A stretch of DNA of 64,000 nt. Origin: Phaeocystidibacter luteus. GTDB taxonomy: Bacteria > Bacteroidota > Bacteroidia > Flavobacteriales > Schleiferiaceae. The translations under genes and the position numbers were made by a program. The stretch lies in the NCBI RefSeq assembly GCF_008933115.1, contig NZ_WBVO01000011.1:44483-108482 (forward strand), in the 5' to 3' direction. Shown here piece by piece: positions 25,433 through 35,062 of the stretch. Positions within the stretch are counted from its first letter, which is position 1. Each line of letters begins with the position of its first letter. The notes below the pieces were generated by a model. That model made no database searches, had not been told where the DNA came from, and saw only the letters and a program-made list of their open reading frames with translations.

Positions 25433-26179
25433 ATGGCCACAGAGATAAAAGAGAATGGCGTCAATAAACAGTTTGCCGTTCCATATTATGAGATACCCTA
25501 CGAGAAGTTCTTCCAGTTCGGAATGTCAGTCGATTCCATTGTTTTCGGCTATCACGACGATCAACTAAAGGTGTTACTCATCAAGCGTGGTGCTGCACCC
25601 TTTCAAGGACAACTGGCCCTTCCGGGTGACCTTGTTTATCCCAATGAGACCATCGAAGTGGCCGCTCACAGAATCTTAAAGGACCTTACGGGCATTGACG
25701 AACATAATGTAGAACAGACCAAAACCTATTCTGCCGTAGATCGTCACCCTGTGGCCAGGGTTATTACAACAGGGGTTTACTCCATTATAGATATCGCCAA
25801 ACACGATCCGCATGCTTCAGCTTGGGCCGAGGGCGTGTACTGGACATCACTTGAAGATGTGCCGCAATTAGCCTTCGATCACGATCAAATTCTAAAGGAT
25901 GCAGTGGATATTCTTCGAAATAAAGTGCGCAAGGAACCTATTGGTTTTGAGTTGCTTCCGGAGAAGTTTACACTTGCCGACCTTCAAAACCTTTACGAAG
26001 CACTCTTGAATGTGAAGTTTGATAAGGCTAACTTTAGAAAGCGCATTCTAAGTGCAAAATTCTTGAAAGACCTAAACGAGTTCCAAGAAGGTGTTCCACA
26101 TCGTCCCGCTCGTTTGTACTCTTTCGATTCCGATAAGTACGATGAGCTTCGCGCCAATGGCTTTTCTATTCAAATCTAG
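25433..26179 (+). CDS. NrtR-like Nudix-fold transcriptional regulator
   Basis: The 248-residue protein has an N-terminal Nudix-hydrolase fold (about residues 32-150) and a C-terminal winged helix (about 165-245, FTLADLQNLYEALLNVKFDKANF). The Nudix box is degenerate: LPGDLVYPNETIEVAA, then RILKDLTGI, where catalytic RE-EE positions are replaced by RI and KD, so hydrolysis is unlikely. Nudix regulators of this kind control sugar and NAD genes in Bacteroides (for example AraR of arabinose use). As first gene of the glucan operon, 3 bases before the next, it likely senses a sugar or phosphorylated product and regulates the operon. Confidence 0.75.
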   Translation: MATEIKENGVNKQFAVPYYEIPYEKFFQFGMSVDSIVFGYHDDQLKVLLIKRGAAPFQGQLALPGDLVYPNETIEVAAHRILKDLTGIDEHNVEQTKTYSAVDRHPVARVITTGVYSIIDIAKHDPHASAWAEGVYWTSLEDVPQLAFDHDQILKDAVDILRNKVRKEPIGFELLPEKFTLADLQNLYEALLNVKFDKANFRKRILSAKFLKDLNEFQEGVPHRPARLYSFDSDKYDELRANGFSIQI

Positions 26180-26182
26180 ATT

Positions 26183-27508
26183 ATGAAACAGCTCTACCTT
26201 GCAATTTGCGTTTTATCTACACTTCTTGTTTCTGCCCAAGCAATACCTGTTGAGGTGGTAAATACCGGAAGTGGATGGACCCTCATGAGAAACGGTGAAC
26301 CGTACTATATAAAAGGTGCGGGCGGACATGATCACCTGGATCAACTTGTTGCTCTCGGAGGCAATTCTATCCGAACGTGGAGTGCGGAAGATGCCGACGA
26401 GATTCTCGATGCCGCTCATGAAAGAGGACTTACCGTCATGTTCGGTCTTTGGGTTCAGCATGAACGCCACGGGTTCGATTACAACGACGAGGCGGCGGTT
26501 CTCAACCAGCTCAATCGATTCAAAATTGTAGTTCAGAAATACAAAGATCACCCAGCGCTCCTCATGTGGGGAATTGGCAATGAGGTTGATCTCTTCTATT
26601 CGAATACCAAAGTTTGGGACGCTATTCAGGATATAGCTGCCATGATTCACGAAGTGGATCCAAATCATCCGACGAGTACGGTAACAGCCGGACTTGATTC
26701 CACCGAAGTTTACTTAGTAAAGACCAAAGCTCCAGATATCGACATCTACGGCGTGAATACATATGGTGACATTGGCAAAGTGCCGGGCGAAATCCTCCAG
26801 TATGGATGGGATGGACCTTTCATCATTTCCGAATGGGGGCCAAATGGACACTGGGAAGTTGCATCCACCAAATGGGGAGCGCCGCTTGAGCAAACCAGCA
26901 CGGAGAAGTCGGCATCCTATGCCGAGCGTTTCGACAAATACATAGCGGCTTACCGCGACCGATGCGTGGGATCGTATGTCTTCCTATGGGGGCAAAAACA
27001 AGAGACTACCTCAACCTGGTACGGCTTGTTTACCGCAGACGGTGCGCCAACTGAACCTCTCGATCGATTGTACAAGGCCTGGAGAGGAACAGCTCCTGAA
27101 GTTGCCGCCCCGTCTATTCAATCACTTACGTTGGATGGGCAAATTCAAGACTCAAGTCTCTATCTCAAATCAAGAGATTCCTATACGGCCGAACTTCAGT
27201 TTCAATACTCCCGCGATGCAGATGTAGATTGGGTGGTGTATTCAGAAAGCGCCGCGCAATCAGCCGGTGGTGATTTTGAAGAAGCGCTCCCACCTGTACT
27301 TGGGGTACTAAGCAGGCGGAGAGATAACTCGGTAAAACTCACAGCTCCCGAAGAAGAAGGAGCCTACAGGTTATTTGTTTTTGTGAGAGGAGAGGATGGG
27401 CGCACGGCCTACGCAAACTTCCCTTTCTATGTATTGCCCCGCACATCGGACGATCCGCAACCGAACTTCATTCAAATGAAGGAACGCACGCTAACTATTC
27501 CAGAGTAG
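26183..27508 (+). CDS. Secreted clan-A glycoside hydrolase (GH2-like TIM barrel)
   Basis: The 441-residue protein has a signal peptide (MKQLYLAICVLSTLLVSAQA). The barrel carries NGEPYYIKGAGGHDH at the first strand, WGIGNEVDLF with the acid/base pair Asn133-Glu134, and IISEWGPNGHWE with Glu217 as likely nucleophile. That is the order of clan GH-A retaining enzymes. C-terminal residues after about 310 look like a beta-sandwich. Length and motifs resemble GH2-type and GH158-like glucanases. The neighbours imply a beta-1,3-glucan substrate, but that is inference. Confidence 0.7.
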   Translation: MKQLYLAICVLSTLLVSAQAIPVEVVNTGSGWTLMRNGEPYYIKGAGGHDHLDQLVALGGNSIRTWSAEDADEILDAAHERGLTVMFGLWVQHERHGFDYNDEAAVLNQLNRFKIVVQKYKDHPALLMWGIGNEVDLFYSNTKVWDAIQDIAAMIHEVDPNHPTSTVTAGLDSTEVYLVKTKAPDIDIYGVNTYGDIGKVPGEILQYGWDGPFIISEWGPNGHWEVASTKWGAPLEQTSTEKSASYAERFDKYIAAYRDRCVGSYVFLWGQKQETTSTWYGLFTADGAPTEPLDRLYKAWRGTAPEVAAPSIQSLTLDGQIQDSSLYLKSRDSYTAELQFQYSRDADVDWVVYSESAAQSAGGDFEEALPPVLGVLSRRRDNSVKLTAPEEEGAYRLFVFVRGEDGRTAYANFPFYVLPRTSDDPQPNFIQMKERTLTIPE

Positions 27509-27519
27509 ATGGATATTAA

Positions 27520-29154
27520 ATGAACTCCCTCGCCCTAAATACTACCGACTATCTCGTTATCGCTGGATACTTCGCCTTCATTTTTGTTGTGGTGGGCTTC
27601 ACCATTTTCAAGAAGGGAAAGCAGAAGCCGGCAGATGGAGCTTCAAATTACTTCCTCGGAGGCCGGAATCTCGGTTGGTTTGTGGTTGGCGCTTCGCTTT
27701 TCGCCTCAAATATTGGTTCCGAACACCTCGTGGGTCTTTCTGGTGCAGGCGCATCAGGCGACTTTGCAGCGGCCCAAATTGAAATCCTCGCTGCATTTAT
27801 GCTCTTGCTCTTAGGATGGCTTTTCGTTCCATTCTACCTCAGAAGCAAAGTGTTTACGATGCCAGAGTTTTTGGAACTGCGGTATGATACGTGGTCTCGG
27901 AAGTATCTATCATGGGTGAGTATCCTCGCTTATATTCTTACAAAGATTTCAATCACCATCGTGGCCGGTGGACTTGTCCTCACTACCTTTTTACCCGTAG
28001 ATTTTTGGACTGCATCGCTCATTATAGTTGCTGTAACCGGTTTATACACCATCATTGGTGGCTTTAAGGCTGTTGTTTATACCGACTTGATTCAGCTGTT
28101 CGTGCTCTTGGGCGGAGCAATCGCCCTCACCATTTTTGGTCTGGATAAGGCGGGCGGTTGGGAAACGGTGGTTGAGAAGACAGAACCTGCATATCTCAGC
28201 CTGTGGCGATCGGTGAATGACGCAAATTTCCCATGGACAGGCATTCTCTTCGGAGCGCCAATCCTCGGGGTTTGGTATTGGTGTACAGATCAATTCATCG
28301 TACAACGAGTTCTCGCCGCTAGAAATCTCAAAGAGGCACGCAAAGGAGCAATCTTCGCAGGATTCCTGAAGCTATCGCCTCTTTTCATTTTTGTGATTCC
28401 CGGTGTGATAGCGTATTCGATGACACTCGGAGAGAATCCCGCTTTTCAATTCCCGATCATTGACGGTAAGGTAGCCCACGATGCTGCGCTGCCTATGCTG
28501 AGTATGGCCGTGCTTCCTGTTGGTTTTAGAGGATTGCTCATAGCCGGACTCATCGCCGCATTGATGAGCTCGCTTTCTTCCGTATTCAACTCGTGTTCTA
28601 CACTTTTTACCATGGACATTTACCGGAGGTTGAAGCCCGACGTGCAGGATGTTCAATTGGTATGGATTGGTAGAGTTGCTACCGTTATCATTATCCTGCT
28701 AAGTTTAGCCTGGATTCCAGTACTTCAATCCCTTCAAGGAGGATTGTTCCAAAAGTTGCAAAGCCTTCAAGCGTACATTGCGCCACCTATTGCGGCCGTA
28801 TTCCTATTGGGGGTCACCTCCAAACGAGTGGATGCCAAGGGCGCTAAATATGCCCTTATCGTTGGATCTGTCCTCGGGCTTTTACGCCTCATTCTTGAAG
28901 CGGCTTCGATTTCCTTGCCAACCTTCCTCCGTTGGTTCACCGAAATGAACTTCCTGCACTTTGCAATATTCCTTTTCACTGTATGCGTATCCGTGCTCTA
29001 CTTCGTGAGCAGAGGAAAGTCGGCATCAGTGGAAGGAGCCTTTAATACTGAACTCGTGAGTGGGGCTGAAGCTCTATCGGGATCTCGTTTGAACAAAGTT
29101 CTTTCGGTCATTCTCGTGCTCGCTATCCTAATCCTATGGTATGTATTTGCATAA
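27520..29154 (+). CDS. Sodium:solute symporter family sugar transporter
   Basis: The 544-residue polytopic protein belongs to the SSS (SGLT-like) family. Family motifs seen are YFLGGRNLGWFVVGASLFASNIGSEH, shown here in shortened form as SLFASNIGSEH, then LVGLSGAGA and QFIVQRVLAA. The sequence GLLIAGLIAALMSSLSSVFNS contains the Na+-site serines. Neighbour genes suggest a sugar such as glucose or an oligoglucan as substrate. Sodium gradient could come from the NQR encoded at 2183-8120. The last 14 bases overlap the next gene. Confidence 0.88.
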   Translation: MNSLALNTTDYLVIAGYFAFIFVVVGFTIFKKGKQKPADGASNYFLGGRNLGWFVVGASLFASNIGSEHLVGLSGAGASGDFAAAQIEILAAFMLLLLGWLFVPFYLRSKVFTMPEFLELRYDTWSRKYLSWVSILAYILTKISITIVAGGLVLTTFLPVDFWTASLIIVAVTGLYTIIGGFKAVVYTDLIQLFVLLGGAIALTIFGLDKAGGWETVVEKTEPAYLSLWRSVNDANFPWTGILFGAPILGVWYWCTDQFIVQRVLAARNLKEARKGAIFAGFLKLSPLFIFVIPGVIAYSMTLGENPAFQFPIIDGKVAHDAALPMLSMAVLPVGFRGLLIAGLIAALMSSLSSVFNSCSTLFTMDIYRRLKPDVQDVQLVWIGRVATVIIILLSLAWIPVLQSLQGGLFQKLQSLQAYIAPPIAAVFLLGVTSKRVDAKGAKYALIVGSVLGLLRLILEAASISLPTFLRWFTEMNFLHFAIFLFTVCVSVLYFVSRGKSASVEGAFNTELVSGAEALSGSRLNKVLSVILVLAILILWYVFA

Positions 29155-31108
29155 ATTAATACGAGTCGCCTTACTGGGCCTGACTCTGGGGTTCGCGACC
29201 CAAGGATGGTCGCAACTTACCTCAGATTCGACCACGTTCGACTGGCGGCGAGGGACCTTCCCGAAGGAGAAGCCCGATGAAATCTACCAGCTCAAAGTGA
29301 GCGGGTTCTATCGTTTCTTCGGCACCAATCTCCAGATGGACGCCCCGTACCTCATCGATCCAAATTCAGGAGCGATATTGGACAATCGAACGCTCTTTAT
29401 CGGCGATGATAGTCAGCTTCCAAACCTTCTCATGAACGTTTATGGCCGACCGAGCAAGAATGTCTCGTGGGGTTTCGACATCTTCATGTTCCAATTCCTG
29501 GAAGGAAATATTGGTCCGACGTACACCGGACAGGTTTCCAATGCAAACCGACCATCCGTTTGGGATCCACTGAGTGGAACGCGCCTTGGTCAAAGCATGG
29601 GGTTGAACTTGGGGATGAATTTCTACGGTTCCTATCAGACTACGCACGGTACGTTTAATGTCCGCCTAGGGGGTATCCATTGGTTCTCAATGAGCGACCT
29701 GACCCTAGCTGGTTTCCGCGGCTACAATCGTTTCACTCTTACTGAAAGAAACCCATGGGATCCTATCGGCAATGAACTCGGAGTTCGTTACGAACAGATG
29801 TACCGCAACGGAGATGTATATCAAGATTTACGTTGGGGCGAGAGAGCCGTTCAAGGCATCATTCTAGAAGGTATTAACCTGCCTGATGGATGGAGTTTCG
29901 CCGGACTTTTTGGTAAAACGGAACTCAACGGTGGATTTCTTTCTATCCCAAATAGCACTTACGGAGGTAGACTTCAGAAAACGTATGGTGAGAATGACTT
30001 CATCAGTTTCAACACACTCAACAACACTACATGGGCAGATAGCTTGAATGAGAATATTCAAGGCTTCAACATGCATACACTGGAGTGGAAGAGCATCTAT
30101 CCTAATTTCATTTATCAAGTTGAAATAGGAGCAGGTAGATACAAAAGTGGTGTGACCGATTACCCTTGGGGCGAGGCGATTTCAGCCAAGGTGACCGCCA
30201 CACGAAACTTACTTCCTATTCCAATTGAGATCCACTACTACCGCATTAGCCCTTATGTGGTGAACAACAACGCCATATTCTGGAATACTTCACTCGAAGA
30301 TTTCCAAGGGATTAACCAATCGCCGACAGGTGGTACCGGAACTCAGGCTGCAAACGTGCTCACACCATTCAGTAGCTCCATTGTTCAAATCGGTCAGATG
30401 ACGAATAACCGTACCGGTTTGAACCTAAACACCGCTGTGAGACTGGGTAAATGGAATATCGGCTTGGGGTATGGCGTATCCACCGAAATTGAGGCTTTCC
30501 AGAATCGGATAACCTACTCACACTTCGTGAATCAATTGACCAGATCGAGATTCTGGAGATGGAACTTCCCGAACAACGTGGGTCCTTATGGAAACTACAA
30601 CAAGGCCTATCGCGATGCTTACCAAGTGTTAGAGGTTACAGATGATAGCCTTGGTATTGCAGTGAACCCAAAGAAATTCACGCAAATGGAAGTGCATGCG
30701 AAGTACAAGACTAAGATTGCCCATCGCAATTTTTACGCGTTCTTCCTCGGTAGATACTATACCGCTCAGCCAGAGTTTTCGATTCTTCCGGTATTCTCAG
30801 AAGACGCCTATCTGCGTCAGTATAACTCAGAACTCGAGATGTTCTACGAGTTAAATAAGACCTTCATTTTGAATTCATACCTCGGTTACGAGCGTAGCAT
30901 TGCGAATTACCAAACTGAGCTCAACTCTGAAACGCTTCGTCCAGTTAACCAAACTGGATGGGGAGTAGGTGTTGGGTTTGACGTTAGCCTATCCAAAAAC
31001 GCCGGCCTTTTCTTCCGTCACAGATGGTTCTCTTTTGAGGACTCGAGTTTCCCGCTCGACAAGTTTAGTGGTCAAGAAAGTAGCCTCGAATTAAAAATCT
31101 TTTTCTGA
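29141..31108 (+). CDS. Outer-membrane beta-barrel protein, unfamiliar family
   Basis: The 655-residue protein starts inside the end of the symporter gene (14-base overlap). It has a signal peptide (MYLHKLIRVALLGLTLGFATQG) and a long run of alternating hydrophobic strands ending in an aromatic residue (SSLELKIFF), the mark of a barrel inserted by BAM. It lacks a TonB box and plug domain and is too short for SusC (about 1000 residues). I do not recognise its family. By position it may be a porin for oligoglucans, paired with the next gene. Confidence 0.55.
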   Translation: MYLHKLIRVALLGLTLGFATQGWSQLTSDSTTFDWRRGTFPKEKPDEIYQLKVSGFYRFFGTNLQMDAPYLIDPNSGAILDNRTLFIGDDSQLPNLLMNVYGRPSKNVSWGFDIFMFQFLEGNIGPTYTGQVSNANRPSVWDPLSGTRLGQSMGLNLGMNFYGSYQTTHGTFNVRLGGIHWFSMSDLTLAGFRGYNRFTLTERNPWDPIGNELGVRYEQMYRNGDVYQDLRWGERAVQGIILEGINLPDGWSFAGLFGKTELNGGFLSIPNSTYGGRLQKTYGENDFISFNTLNNTTWADSLNENIQGFNMHTLEWKSIYPNFIYQVEIGAGRYKSGVTDYPWGEAISAKVTATRNLLPIPIEIHYYRISPYVVNNNAIFWNTSLEDFQGINQSPTGGTGTQAANVLTPFSSSIVQIGQMTNNRTGLNLNTAVRLGKWNIGLGYGVSTEIEAFQNRITYSHFVNQLTRSRFWRWNFPNNVGPYGNYNKAYRDAYQVLEVTDDSLGIAVNPKKFTQMEVHAKYKTKIAHRNFYAFFLGRYYTAQPEFSILPVFSEDAYLRQYNSELEMFYELNKTFILNSYLGYERSIANYQTELNSETLRPVNQTGWGVGVGFDVSLSKNAGLFFRHRWFSFEDSSFPLDKFSGQESSLELKIFF

Positions 31109-32826
31109 TGAAAAACAGTATAAAACTCCTTCTATTGGTGTTGGTTGTTCTCGGATCTACCGACACATTCGCCCAGAAAAAGGTTTGGGTATCCGGCGCG
31201 GCCCGAGGGGTAATGTATGGCGACGGTTTCCACACAGGTGGGGCTGAAGCCGATACCGTAACCTCACGGAGACAAGAATCTGGACACACCATGGTGGACC
31301 TTGGGGTGAACATCCTGCCAAGTGAGAATATCTTCATTCAGGGCATGGTTCGTATTCGAAACGACTACGGCGGCTTCTGGGGCTCGGGCGTAACGTTCGA
31401 CGTTCGACAACTCTATGTGAAAGGTATCATCGGTGGGGTAGTCGGCTACCAGCTCGGGGATATCAACTACAAATTGAGTCCGTATACCTTCAATAACTCA
31501 CCTGCGTTAGTGAATTCCTTTGCCGGTGAAATCACGTCGACACCCTTAGAGCAAATCCAGTACGATGTATTCTATACCGACGATCAAACTTGGCGTCAGC
31601 AAGGTGCAGCTGTAGATTTTGCCCTTCAGTTTCGATCGATCTTTGAAGAAGCACAATTCAATTTGTTCACGACACGCGTACGTCCAACGGACTTTGCAGC
31701 CTTCGATGACCGACTTTTCGGTGGAGGTAGTGTTGTACTCGTTCAAAGTGAAAACTTCCGAATTGGTGGTCAGTATGCGAACTTATTCGACTTGAGTGGA
31801 ACAAGTGATGCCACGGTATTCCTCAGAAACCCTGTGGCCACCTTGTCTACCGAATACGGTGCTGACTTTGGCTTCGGTCGAGTAGCTTTAGCCATGGAGG
31901 CAGGAACATCGAGTATGTATTGGGAAGGGGACGCCAACGCGCCAACGCTCAATGATTACTTCTACGACTTCAAGCTGAATTGGAACAGTGGAGTTACGGG
32001 GTGGAAAGCCGAAGTGGGATACCGCAACGTTGGCGCAAACTTCCGTAGTCCGGGTGCACAAACCTTGAGAATCGATTACGCGAAGAATCCGATTTCATAT
32101 ACGCGATATGGTAATGACCAACAGGTACGTCCGCTCACAATGTTAGACTTAAGCAGAGACGCATCCTTGTATCAAACTCAAATTTCGGCCGGTCTAATGG
32201 CGTACGACCCGAGATACGACAACGTAACTCCGTACGGCGTTGCAACGCCGAACAGACGAGGCGTTTACGGTACACTAGGGTACACGGGTGATCGTAGTGC
32301 ATGGAACGTGAATGTTGACGCAGCCATGTTGCAAGATGTTGTCGGTCTTGGAACCGAGGCGCTCACAAGCTATTCCACCGCGGTGGCAAGTGCTGAGGTA
32401 AAGGTTGGTCAGCTTATCGGTTGGGATTCGTATCAGCTCAATATCGGAGGCGCATATGGAATGCAGCAAACTTCGAGAAGTGGGGCGCAAGCTTACGAGT
32501 CTATCGACTTGGGAACACAATTCTCAAGCTTCAACGTTAAGGCAACGCTAGTGGGTGATTTGTCCGTAATAGGTGAATACAGAATCTGGTCATCTCAAGG
32601 GTCAACCTTATTGGAGGAGCGTGACGACTACACGCAGATCATCGACTTCATTGAATACGACACAGACTACAGCGAACATATTGCTGGTGCCGGCCTGTTG
32701 TATGAGTTTACGGATGCCTCGGCATTACGCGTCATGTATCAAACTGCAAACTGGGAAGATAACACCGGTAGCAGCTTGCCTTACCACATGAATACTTGGA
32801 CTATCTACTTCACCATGAAGTTTTAA
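31108..32826 (+). CDS. Second outer-membrane beta-barrel protein, unfamiliar family
   Basis: The 572-residue protein overlaps the preceding gene's stop as TGATG. A signal peptide (MKNSIKLLLLVLVVLGSTDTFA) is followed by barrel-like strands throughout, ending in TIYFTMKF with a terminal phenylalanine. The mature protein has many Asp, Gly and Tyr residues and no catalytic motif. Its sequence is unlike the first barrel, so the pair is not a simple duplication. It probably forms the outer-membrane uptake machinery with the neighbouring lipoproteins (inference). Confidence 0.55.
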   Translation: MKNSIKLLLLVLVVLGSTDTFAQKKVWVSGAARGVMYGDGFHTGGAEADTVTSRRQESGHTMVDLGVNILPSENIFIQGMVRIRNDYGGFWGSGVTFDVRQLYVKGIIGGVVGYQLGDINYKLSPYTFNNSPALVNSFAGEITSTPLEQIQYDVFYTDDQTWRQQGAAVDFALQFRSIFEEAQFNLFTTRVRPTDFAAFDDRLFGGGSVVLVQSENFRIGGQYANLFDLSGTSDATVFLRNPVATLSTEYGADFGFGRVALAMEAGTSSMYWEGDANAPTLNDYFYDFKLNWNSGVTGWKAEVGYRNVGANFRSPGAQTLRIDYAKNPISYTRYGNDQQVRPLTMLDLSRDASLYQTQISAGLMAYDPRYDNVTPYGVATPNRRGVYGTLGYTGDRSAWNVNVDAAMLQDVVGLGTEALTSYSTAVASAEVKVGQLIGWDSYQLNIGGAYGMQQTSRSGAQAYESIDLGTQFSSFNVKATLVGDLSVIGEYRIWSSQGSTLLEERDDYTQIIDFIEYDTDYSEHIAGAGLLYEFTDASALRVMYQTANWEDNTGSSLPYHMNTWTIYFTMKF

Positions 32827-32837
32827 ATAATCGCATT

Positions 32838-33836
32838 ATGAGAAAGATATTAACCTTAGCCGCAGTATCAGTCGCACTAGTTAGTTGCGATCGCGACACG
32901 GATCCGCAAGGTCCGAGCTTAGACGAGCTCTACGGCGACTTTAGCGTTTTGCAAGACTTTGAGGTCACCCGAAACACTGTGAATTTCGCGAGTGGACAAA
33001 ACCTTCACTTCACGGCGCGTTTTAGCAAAACGGTCGACTGGGAGATTCACATTGTAGGCGAAACTTCTGGAGCTGAGAAAATCTTCACGGGTAAATCAAA
33101 AGTGGTGGATGCGGAGAATGCCCTTTGGAATGGTACCACGACGAATCTTCCGATGTTCAAGCGAGAGGCCTGCATGGCATACATTACGGTTCCTGAAGAG
33201 GGGTATGGAGATACGATTCCACAAATCAATGTAGACAGTGTGCGTGTCACCACTGGATTTGTGATAGCTGATTTTGAATCGGGTATGAATCCTGGGTGGA
33301 ACTCTTTCGCCCAATCTGGGGCCGACATGAGCTGGAATATCGTTCAGGCGGATTCAGCCGCAGAGAAAGAGCATTATTTCGATATGGGGGGTGAGGTGAA
33401 TTTTGATTACCTCATTGGCTTGATTGACTTTCCTGCTAGCGCGTACAATGAGGCACTCTTTCCGTTAAACCCCAATCCAGATCAGGTGTACTTCAACGTA
33501 TTCCTGTACAAGCCTGCGGGGATTACAAATGAAATCGTGCTCTTCCAATTCCGAGAGGATGAGAATGAAAACGGGATTTACAATCAGAACAACGAGGATA
33601 TGTATTCCTTGGAGTTGAAGGGATTGGATGTAGGTTGGCAGATGATTTCCATCCGATATAGTGATATGGTAGCTCTAGTGAATGGCCAGCCTGCAGATCC
33701 AGCAGGAAATGGTGTTCACGAACCAGATAAACTACTTCAAGTGTCCGTACTCTTCTTGGCCGATCCATCCTCAGGATACTCACAAACGTGGATGGACAAT
33801 TTGATCTTTACTGAGAATCAAGCCTTTCAACCATGA
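32838..33836 (+). CDS. Hypothetical surface lipoprotein of the glucan locus
   Basis: The start at 32838 gives a lipoprotein signal with lipobox LVSC (Cys17), followed by acidic residues (CDRDTDP). That acidic patch is the sort of export signal that sends Bacteroidota lipoproteins to the cell surface. The 332-residue protein has a discoidin-like second half, FVIADFESGMNPGWNSF and then FREDENENGIYNQNNEDM, the latter a Ca2+-loop-like stretch. An earlier ATG at 32796 lies inside the barrel gene. The stop overlaps the next start as ATGA. Function likely glycan binding or barrel partner. Confidence 0.6.
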   Translation: MRKILTLAAVSVALVSCDRDTDPQGPSLDELYGDFSVLQDFEVTRNTVNFASGQNLHFTARFSKTVDWEIHIVGETSGAEKIFTGKSKVVDAENALWNGTTTNLPMFKREACMAYITVPEEGYGDTIPQINVDSVRVTTGFVIADFESGMNPGWNSFAQSGADMSWNIVQADSAAEKEHYFDMGGEVNFDYLIGLIDFPASAYNEALFPLNPNPDQVYFNVFLYKPAGITNEIVLFQFREDENENGIYNQNNEDMYSLELKGLDVGWQMISIRYSDMVALVNGQPADPAGNGVHEPDKLLQVSVLFLADPSSGYSQTWMDNLIFTENQAFQP

Positions 33837-35062
33837 GAACGACAATCATTTACGGGGCCATATCAGCTTTTGTTCTCACGGGTTGTGTTGAATTCAGAGA
33901 GAATCAAGTATTCAACGATATCCATGTTGAGCAAGAGAAGCCCTTTCACTTAAGCGAAGAAATTTATTCGGATTACATGACTAGCGACGCTTGGGTGACC
34001 CCGGCGACGTCATGCCTTACTGTTTCCACATCCGTAGATGCCGCCAAAGAAGGGGATTTAGGACTTAAAATCTCCTGGAATAAAACCTCGGCTGGTTGTC
34101 CTTGGTTAGGCCTGGGTTTTGGTTGGGATAACTGGACCGGAAAAGACCTGAGTATCATTAAGAATACGGGCGCAATAGAGTTCTATGTGAAGCTATCAGA
34201 AGGTGAAAGAACCAGCTTGCCATGGGCGATGGGCTTTGAAGATTTTACGGGTGCGCAAGCGTGGTTAGGTCTTAATGCTAACGTGGTTAAGGCGGATAAG
34301 ATTACTACGGAGTGGACAAGAATAGAACTCCCGCTTTCTGAATTTAATTGGGATGAACAGGGGGCGGATGCATCGAATATCAAACAAGTGATTATTCAGT
34401 TCGAAGCCGATGGTGAGGTCATGCTCGATGAAATTCGCCTCGTTCCATACACGGGCGGTTATCGCAAACGCGTAAGTGTTGCTGAGGTCTGTGTCGAAGC
34501 TGGAAATCTCGAGAAGCAAAGAGACATTCTCACTCGAGGGAATAGTGTTGATGTTGGTCCCGGACAATTGTATCTAGGGCATTGTGGCAACACGATTTTT
34601 ATCGCTGGTGAGGTTAAAGATGACACCCCGTTGTCAAATACCAAATCCGGTAGAAATATTTATGACGGAGATGCTATCGAACTGGCCTTTTCGACCGACT
34701 TCACAAGCTATCAAAGAAGAACACTCTTCCGCAGCACAGATAGACACTTTGCTATTCGCATGAGTAGCAATCCGATGGTATTCGACTTTACCTCTGATGA
34801 GGTTGTAGAAAACGCCATGGTACTGACAGAGAGAACGGCTGACGGATACCGGTTTGTGGCTGCTATTCCTTATACAAAAGAGGGGGAGAACGAGTTCGTT
34901 ATGACTCGCCTGTATGGTCTTGAACTGGCCATTGACGCCAGTGAGGGAGATAGCCGCGGGAAACAGTACCGATGGAATAATAACGAAGTGGACGGATTCT
35001 TCAAGAATCCAGCACTTTGGGGTGAGATGCTCATTCAAACTAGAAGAGAAGCTGACTTATGA
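33833..35062 (+). CDS. Lipoprotein with CBM11-like and CBM9-like domains
   Basis: The 409-residue lipoprotein (lipobox LTGC, Cys18) has a first domain resembling family 11 carbohydrate-binding modules (LGLKISWNKTSAGCPWLGLGF, shortened: GLKISWNKTSAGCPWLG; later EVMLDEIRLVPY). The second, after about residue 220, resembles CBM9 (NTIFIAGEVKDDTPL, YDGDAIELAFS, and YRFVAAIPYTKEG). No enzyme motif is seen. It is translationally coupled to both neighbours by ATGA overlaps. The likely role is surface capture of glucan. Confidence 0.7.
   Translation: MRTTIIYGAISAFVLTGCVEFRENQVFNDIHVEQEKPFHLSEEIYSDYMTSDAWVTPATSCLTVSTSVDAAKEGDLGLKISWNKTSAGCPWLGLGFGWDNWTGKDLSIIKNTGAIEFYVKLSEGERTSLPWAMGFEDFTGAQAWLGLNANVVKADKITTEWTRIELPLSEFNWDEQGADASNIKQVIIQFEADGEVMLDEIRLVPYTGGYRKRVSVAEVCVEAGNLEKQRDILTRGNSVDVGPGQLYLGHCGNTIFIAGEVKDDTPLSNTKSGRNIYDGDAIELAFSTDFTSYQRRTLFRSTDRHFAIRMSSNPMVFDFTSDEVVENAMVLTERTADGYRFVAAIPYTKEGENEFVMTRLYGLELAIDASEGDSRGKQYRWNNNEVDGFFKNPALWGEMLIQTRREADL

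Noticed and set aside
29141..32826. The two barrel proteins as SusC-type TonB-dependent receptors
   Set aside because: They are too short (655 and 572 residues) and show no TonB box or plug domain.
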